From NCBI GenBank assembly GCA_900540085.1, contig UQEU01000008.1:8094-72093 (forward strand): 64,000 bases of DNA, read 5' to 3'. The notes under the pieces are model-generated. The model was not told the origin of the DNA, searched no databases, and saw nothing but the letters and a program-made list of their open reading frames with translations. The stretch's first letter is position 1; each line of letters opens with the position of its first letter. Shown here one piece after another: positions 60,500-64,000 of this stretch. The DNA comes from an uncultured Eubacteriales bacterium. GTDB lineage: Bacteria > Bacillota > Clostridia > Oscillospirales > Acutalibacteraceae. A program made the position numbers and the translations under genes.

Positions 60500-61633
60500 A
60501 TGAACAGAACAGAAAATGTTTTTGAAGAAAACTTTTTTAAAACAGCAACGGTTGTAAACACAAACTACCCATTTATATTTGTACACGGTCTTGCCGGCTG
60601 GGGAAGTTATGATTTAAGAAACAAAATAGTTCATTATTGGGGAATGCTTGGAAAAGACCTGATGAAACAATTAAACAATGAACAATTTGAATGCCATTCG
60701 GCTTCTGTTTCTCCTTTAGGAAGTGCATGGGACAGAGCGTGCGAACTGTATGCACAGTTGTCAGGAACACGGGTAGATTACGGAGCATATCACAGTAAAC
60801 TTCACAACCACAAACGCTACGGAAAAGACTTTAGCGGTAAAGCACTTTTAAAACAATGGGACAAAGAACACAAGGTCAATCTTTTGGGTCATTCTTTTGG
60901 CGGTGCAACAATACGAATGTTGGCAACACTGTTAGAAAAAGGTTCAAAAGAAGAACAAGATGCCACAACTGACGGAAGTATAAGCGAACTTTTTACCGGC
61001 AACAAGTCTGAACTTATATACAGCATAACTGCTTTAGCCGCTCCTCATAACGGAACCACAGCATATTTGATTGACAAAAAAGACAAAAAATTCTATGACA
61101 TATCAATCCCTTTAAATGCGTGCCGTGACTATTTCCAATCAACTATGTTATACACATTAAAAGCTTGTCTTTCAAGTAAGAAAACAGACTCGGCAAACTA
61201 TGATTTACAGATTGACAACGCAATAAAACTCAACGAAAAACTACATACTTCAGAAAACATATATTACTTTTCCATTCCGGCATCTATAACTTATAAAGAC
61301 GAAAACGAACAACACAAGCCTTTCAGAAAAGATATGGAAATGTTATTCAGGTTTTCTGCAAAAGCAATGGGAATTTTTACAGGGAAAACGCCGAACGGTT
61401 ATATCATTGATGAAAAATGGCTTGAAAACGACGGGCTTGTAAATACTGTTTCGGCACAATATCCATTTAATGAAAAACACAAAGATTTTGAAAAAAACAA
61501 TATTGAAAAAGGTGTTTGGAATGTTCTTCCCACCTATAACGGCGACCATATGTCCCTTCAAGGCGGTATGACAAAAATCAACGACACATTCGACTATTAT
61601 AAAAGTTTGTTAAATATGATTAACAGTTTATAA
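60500..61633 (+). CDS. Lipase of the staphylococcal/Geobacillus type (family I.5/I.6-like), no signal peptide
   Basis: This 377-residue alpha/beta-hydrolase has PFIFVHGLAGWGSYDL (24-39, oxyanion loop), SPLGSAWDRACELYAQL, GTRVDYGAYHSKLHNH, the nucleophile Ser132 in LLGHSFGGATIRMLATLLE, TALAAPHNGTTA, catalytic Asp in ENDGLVNTV near 310 and His in NGDHMSLQGG near 350. This order is that of staphylococcal and Geobacillus lipases. Those are secreted, but here the protein starts MNRTENVFEENFF with no hydrophobic leader, so it should be cytosolic or use another export path. The 112 bases before it hold no clear promoter. Confidence 0.92.
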   Translation: MNRTENVFEENFFKTATVVNTNYPFIFVHGLAGWGSYDLRNKIVHYWGMLGKDLMKQLNNEQFECHSASVSPLGSAWDRACELYAQLSGTRVDYGAYHSKLHNHKRYGKDFSGKALLKQWDKEHKVNLLGHSFGGATIRMLATLLEKGSKEEQDATTDGSISELFTGNKSELIYSITALAAPHNGTTAYLIDKKDKKFYDISIPLNACRDYFQSTMLYTLKACLSSKKTDSANYDLQIDNAIKLNEKLHTSENIYYFSIPASITYKDENEQHKPFRKDMEMLFRFSAKAMGIFTGKTPNGYIIDEKWLENDGLVNTVSAQYPFNEKHKDFEKNNIEKGVWNVLPTYNGDHMSLQGGMTKINDTFDYYKSLLNMINSL

Positions 61634-61640
61634 TCTTATA

Positions 61641-61680
61641 AAAAACCCTCCTAATGTTCATTAACATCAGGAGGGTTTTT
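61641..61680. terminator. Bidirectional terminator
   Basis: AAAAACCCTCCT / AGGAGGGTTTTT with an inner ATGTT / AACAT stem, between the converging lipase and yvcK genes. Confidence 0.93.
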
Positions 61681-61699
61681 ACTGTTATTTTGGAATAAT

Positions 61700-62650
61700 T
61701 TATCTCATTAAATATGAGAAAATTTCTGCTGCAAGTTTAAATGTATTGTGTTTTATAGTGCCGTTATCTGTTGTAAGCAAATTGCTTTCAATAAGTTCAT
61801 ACTTTTTCTTTTCAATATTATCATAGTCAATTTTAACTTGATCTTTTTGCTCTTCCGTTTCGTATTTTTTAAGCATTTCATCACTGATAACGGAATTACT
61901 TGCAATTACAACATTTATCCTGTCTTTTCCAAGATATTGTTCAAGCACATTAACATGGTCATCTACACCAAAGTCATCTGTTTCACCCGGTTGAGTCATA
62001 GCATTACAAATATACATTACTTTTGCAGATGCGTCATTTATTGCTTTAACAACTTCGTCGCACAACAAATGAGGAAGTACACTTGTAAACAAACTGCCCA
62101 TACTTAAAATTATTAAATCGGCGTCTGCCACTGCGTCGAGAACCTCTTTAAGAACATGCGGTTTTTCCTTATAAAACAGTTTTTTATACTTTGTGTGCTC
62201 GTTTGTAAGCTCTGCTTCGCCTTCGATAATCTTTCCGTCAACAGTTTCGCCCATAAGAGTCAAATAATCTTCGGAAACAGGATACACGGTGTGTTTTACC
62301 TGAAGTAAATTGCTGAGATAAGCAATACTGTCTTTCAAACTGCCTGTTTTTTGCATAAGAGCAGTTAAAATAAGGCTTCCAATCGGATGACCGTTTAAAT
62401 CACTGTATGTGTCAAAACGATATTCCATAATATCGCTCAACTCTTTCGGTAATGTCGAAAGATTTGACAAAACTTTTCTGATATCTCCAACAGCAGGAAT
62501 TAAAAATTCTTCACGAAGTCGCCCTGTACTTCTTCCGTCATCAGAAACAGTTATTACAGCCGTAATGTCAACCGGAAACTCTTTTAAGCCTTTTAATGCA
62601 TAAGAAAGACCTGTTCCGCCGCCGAAAATTACTATTTTTTTCTTTGCCAT
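61700..62650 (-). CDS. yvcK: YvcK/CofD-family protein (gluconeogenesis factor)
   Basis: YvcK binds UDP-GlcNAc and links carbon metabolism to cell-wall synthesis. The 316-residue protein begins KIVIFGGGTGLSYALKGL (5-22), with TAVITVSDDGRSTGRLREEF, PAVGDIRKVLSNLS, NGHPIGSLIL and LGSLFTSVLPHLL-type blocks (seen as SMGSLFTSVLPHLL). It matches the YvcK length. Usual partners rapZ and whiA are not in this window. Confidence 0.95.
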   Translation of the reverse strand: MAKKKIVIFGGGTGLSYALKGLKEFPVDITAVITVSDDGRSTGRLREEFLIPAVGDIRKVLSNLSTLPKELSDIMEYRFDTYSDLNGHPIGSLILTALMQKTGSLKDSIAYLSNLLQVKHTVYPVSEDYLTLMGETVDGKIIEGEAELTNEHTKYKKLFYKEKPHVLKEVLDAVADADLIILSMGSLFTSVLPHLLCDEVVKAINDASAKVMYICNAMTQPGETDDFGVDDHVNVLEQYLGKDRINVVIASNSVISDEMLKKYETEEQKDQVKIDYDNIEKKKYELIESNLLTTDNGTIKHNTFKLAAEIFSYLMR

Positions 62651-62736
62651 AGAAATTACCTTCTTTTAAAAAATTTGGATATATTTTACCACTATTTAAT
62701 AATAATATCACATTATTATTAGCTATTCAATAAAAA

Positions 62737-62767
62737 ATATATTACTGAAAAATCACATTCATACATT
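62737..62767 (+). promoter_or_regulatory. Possible sigma-E-type sporulation promoter of cotJABC
   Basis: CATACATT (62760-62767) resembles the sigma-E -10 (CATACAAT). An ATATATT (62737-62743) lies 16 bases upstream, slightly further than normal. Sigma-E control of cotJ is known in Bacillus subtilis. The region 62651-62860 is otherwise AT-rich with nothing else recognised. Confidence 0.3.
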
Positions 62768-62860
62768 ATTTTAACCAAAAAATAAAAATATTTTAACTAA
62801 AAATCAAAAAAAGAATACTATATAGAGAACGAAAGTTCAAATAATTTTAAGGAGTAAGCT

Positions 62861-63085
62861 ATGGATAAATATGAAGACCTTTTTCAGCCGACATTTTTAA
62901 ATATTGAGCGGGAAAAGTCTTGTGACAGATGCCAAATACTGTCTATACCGGCAGATGCAGCAGTCACAATGGCGTATGTGCCTTTTCAGCAATCAACAAT
63001 AGCATACGATGAAGAAAAAGCACTCAGAGAAGGCACTCTGTACCCTGTTCTTAACAAAAGATTTTTAGGAGGCTGTAAAAAATGA
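62861..63085 (+). CDS. cotJA: Spore coat-associated protein CotJA
   Basis: The 74-residue protein has the CotJA blocks TMAYVPFQQS, YDEEKALREGTLYPVLNKRF and an ending GGC. CotJA, CotJB and CotJC assemble early in the spore coat. TAAGGAGTAAGCT precedes the ATG. Its last codons overlap cotJB by four bases. A CDRC motif lies at residues 21-24. Confidence 0.93.
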   Translation: MDKYEDLFQPTFLNIEREKSCDRCQILSIPADAAVTMAYVPFQQSTIAYDEEKALREGTLYPVLNKRFLGGCKK

Positions 63086-63339
63086 AACGAGAAAAAATGC
63101 TAAGACGGCTTTCCGCAGCACAATTTGCAATGTGGGAAACACGAGTTTATCTTGACACACACTCATGCGACAAAACAGCAAAAGAAATGTACAAAGAATA
63201 TGAAAAGAAATATCTTGAACTCAAAAAACAATTTGAACAAGAGTTTGGACCGCTGACAGTAAATGCCGCAAACTCAGATGAATGGTTAAAAAACCCATGG
63301 CCATGGGACTTTAGTGCAGGAGAGGAGGACGACGACTGA
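63082..63339 (+). CDS. cotJB: Spore coat protein CotJB
   Basis: The 85-residue acidic-tailed protein has the family pattern MLRRLSAAQFAMWETRVYLDTH and YKEYEKKYLELKKQFEQEFGPL, ending in a WPWDF and acidic tail. It is between cotJA and cotJC with overlaps of four and one bases. It is required for the coat assembly of the CotJC enzyme. Confidence 0.93.
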   Translation: MKREKMLRRLSAAQFAMWETRVYLDTHSCDKTAKEMYKEYEKKYLELKKQFEQEFGPLTVNAANSDEWLKNPWPWDFSAGEEDDD

Positions 63340-63938
63340 TGTTTAGTTATCAAAAGAAATTGCAATTTCCGATTAATATAAAAAATCCCGACCCGAGAGC
63401 CGCTGCAATAATTATAAGTCAATACGGAGGACCTGACGGCGAATTAGGAGCAAGTTTACGCTATCTTTCTCAAAGATACTCTATGCCGTACCCCGAACTT
63501 AAAGGTTTATTGACAGATATAGGTACAGAGGAATTAGGACATTTAGAAATGATTGGTGCAATTGTGCATCAACTCACAAGAAATATGACTTACGACCAAA
63601 TAGAAAAAAGTAACTTTGCACCGTACTTTGTTGACCATACGGCAGGCGTGTACCCATCTGCCGCAAGCGGTGCGCCTTTTAATGCAACTTGTCTTGCCGT
63701 AAAAGGAGATTTAATAGCCGACCTCAACGAAGACCTTGCAGCAGAACAAAAAGCGAGAGTAACCTACGATAATATTTTGCGATTGATAGACGATCCCGAT
63801 GTCATAGCACCCATAAAATTCTTAAGAGAACGAGAAATCGTGCATTACCAAAGATTTGGTGAAGGTCTCCGACTTGCAACCGACAAACTTGACAGCAAAA
63901 ACTTCTATGCTTTCAATCCAAGTTTTGATAAAAAATAA
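63339..63938 (+). CDS. cotJC: Spore coat protein CotJC, manganese catalase family
   Basis: This 199-residue protein is a manganese-catalase-like four-helix protein: the helix-1 Glu in GELGASLRYLSQRY, DIGTEELGHLEMIGAIVHQL (Glu and His ligands), then EDLAAEQKARVTYDNIL and REREIVHYQRFGEGL (Glu and His). It can remove hydrogen peroxide at the spore surface. It ends 12 bases before the hairpins at the window edge. The sequence up to the stop is complete. Confidence 0.95.
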   Translation: MFSYQKKLQFPINIKNPDPRAAAIIISQYGGPDGELGASLRYLSQRYSMPYPELKGLLTDIGTEELGHLEMIGAIVHQLTRNMTYDQIEKSNFAPYFVDHTAGVYPSAASGAPFNATCLAVKGDLIADLNEDLAAEQKARVTYDNILRLIDDPDVIAPIKFLREREIVHYQRFGEGLRLATDKLDSKNFYAFNPSFDKK

Positions 63939-63949
63939 AAAATACTAGT

Positions 63950-64000
63950 CAAGACCTCCGGCTAAGCCGGAGGCTTGAGTAAGCCCTAGAAGGGCTTTTT
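63950..64000 (+). terminator. Two hairpins at the window edge; second is a terminator
   Basis: First hairpin: CAAG-A-CCTCCGGC / GCCGGAGG-CTTG with loop TAA and one bulged A (63950-63977), preceded by CTAGT. Second hairpin: AAGCCC-TAGAA-GGGCTT followed by TTT (63981-64000). The second is a plausible cotJABC terminator. The first also looks like a mobile-element end (see findings). The sequence is cut by the window edge. Confidence 0.7.

Noticed and set aside
1..64000. tRNA genes, rRNA genes, CRISPR arrays or prophage
   Set aside because: No cloverleaf with CCA-type end, no regularly spaced repeats and no phage structural genes were seen on either strand.

Overview
This AT-rich window reads as the chromosome of a spore-forming anaerobic member of the Clostridia, probably close to the Oscillospiraceae/Ruminococcaceae; the genus cannot be fixed from sequence alone. 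The evidence is a cotJABC spore-coat operon, a ferredoxin-like [FeFe] hydrogenase, an oxygen-sensitive 2-hydroxyacyl-CoA dehydratase system, a two-gene SUF (SufC-SufB) Fe-S machinery, a tryptophan T-box and Firmicutes-type housekeeping gene order. No tRNA, rRNA, CRISPR array or intact insertion sequence was recognised.

Layout. 0-2.1 kb: the tail of a plus-strand gene, a membrane-anchored metallophosphoesterase and upp. 2.2-11 kb: an eight-gene minus-strand operon with its own two-component system, an amino-acid adenylating enzyme, a PLP fold-III decarboxylase, a carrier protein, an MBOAT acyltransferase and two tandem DltD-like SGNH proteins. It looks like a D-alanylation (Dlt) system rewired by insertion of a decarboxylase, and is the best candidate for an undescribed system here. 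11-28.8 kb: a dense housekeeping run (leuS, rsfS, yqeK, nadD, yhbY, rdgB, ftsY, smc, a radical SAM gene, rnc, plsX, trmFO, topA, dprA, an rRNA methyltransferase). 29-31.8 kb: infC-rpmI-rplT behind an attenuated leader, with infC probably starting at AUC, then mltG and a GNAT gene.

32-37 kb: an unusual operon with two genes for double-SCP2-domain proteins flanking a split transketolase and a class III aminotransferase. 37-39.3 kb: GH29 fucosidase and a HAD phosphatase. 39.5-41.2 kb: sufCB. From 41.4 kb many genes are on the plus strand: rplM-rpsI (with a duplicated 3' end and terminator), then a FakA-C-like small protein, a dehydratase subunit and a dehydratase-activase fusion. 45.8-47.6 kb: a TrpB2-type gene under a Trp T-box. 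47.6-53 kb: a second unusual carbohydrate/amino locus: tandem-domain class II aldolase, another class III aminotransferase, a divergent TetR regulator and an FGGY kinase.

53-64 kb: [FeFe] hydrogenase, a DUF2130 coiled-coil protein, an ABC exporter, a compact HpaII-like V-M-R restriction cassette, a staphylococcal-type lipase without signal peptide, yvcK and cotJABC. The window ends in two hairpins.

Starts were chosen by Shine-Dalgarno spacing and family N-termini, so several differ from the longest open frame. Promoters and terminators were read by eye.
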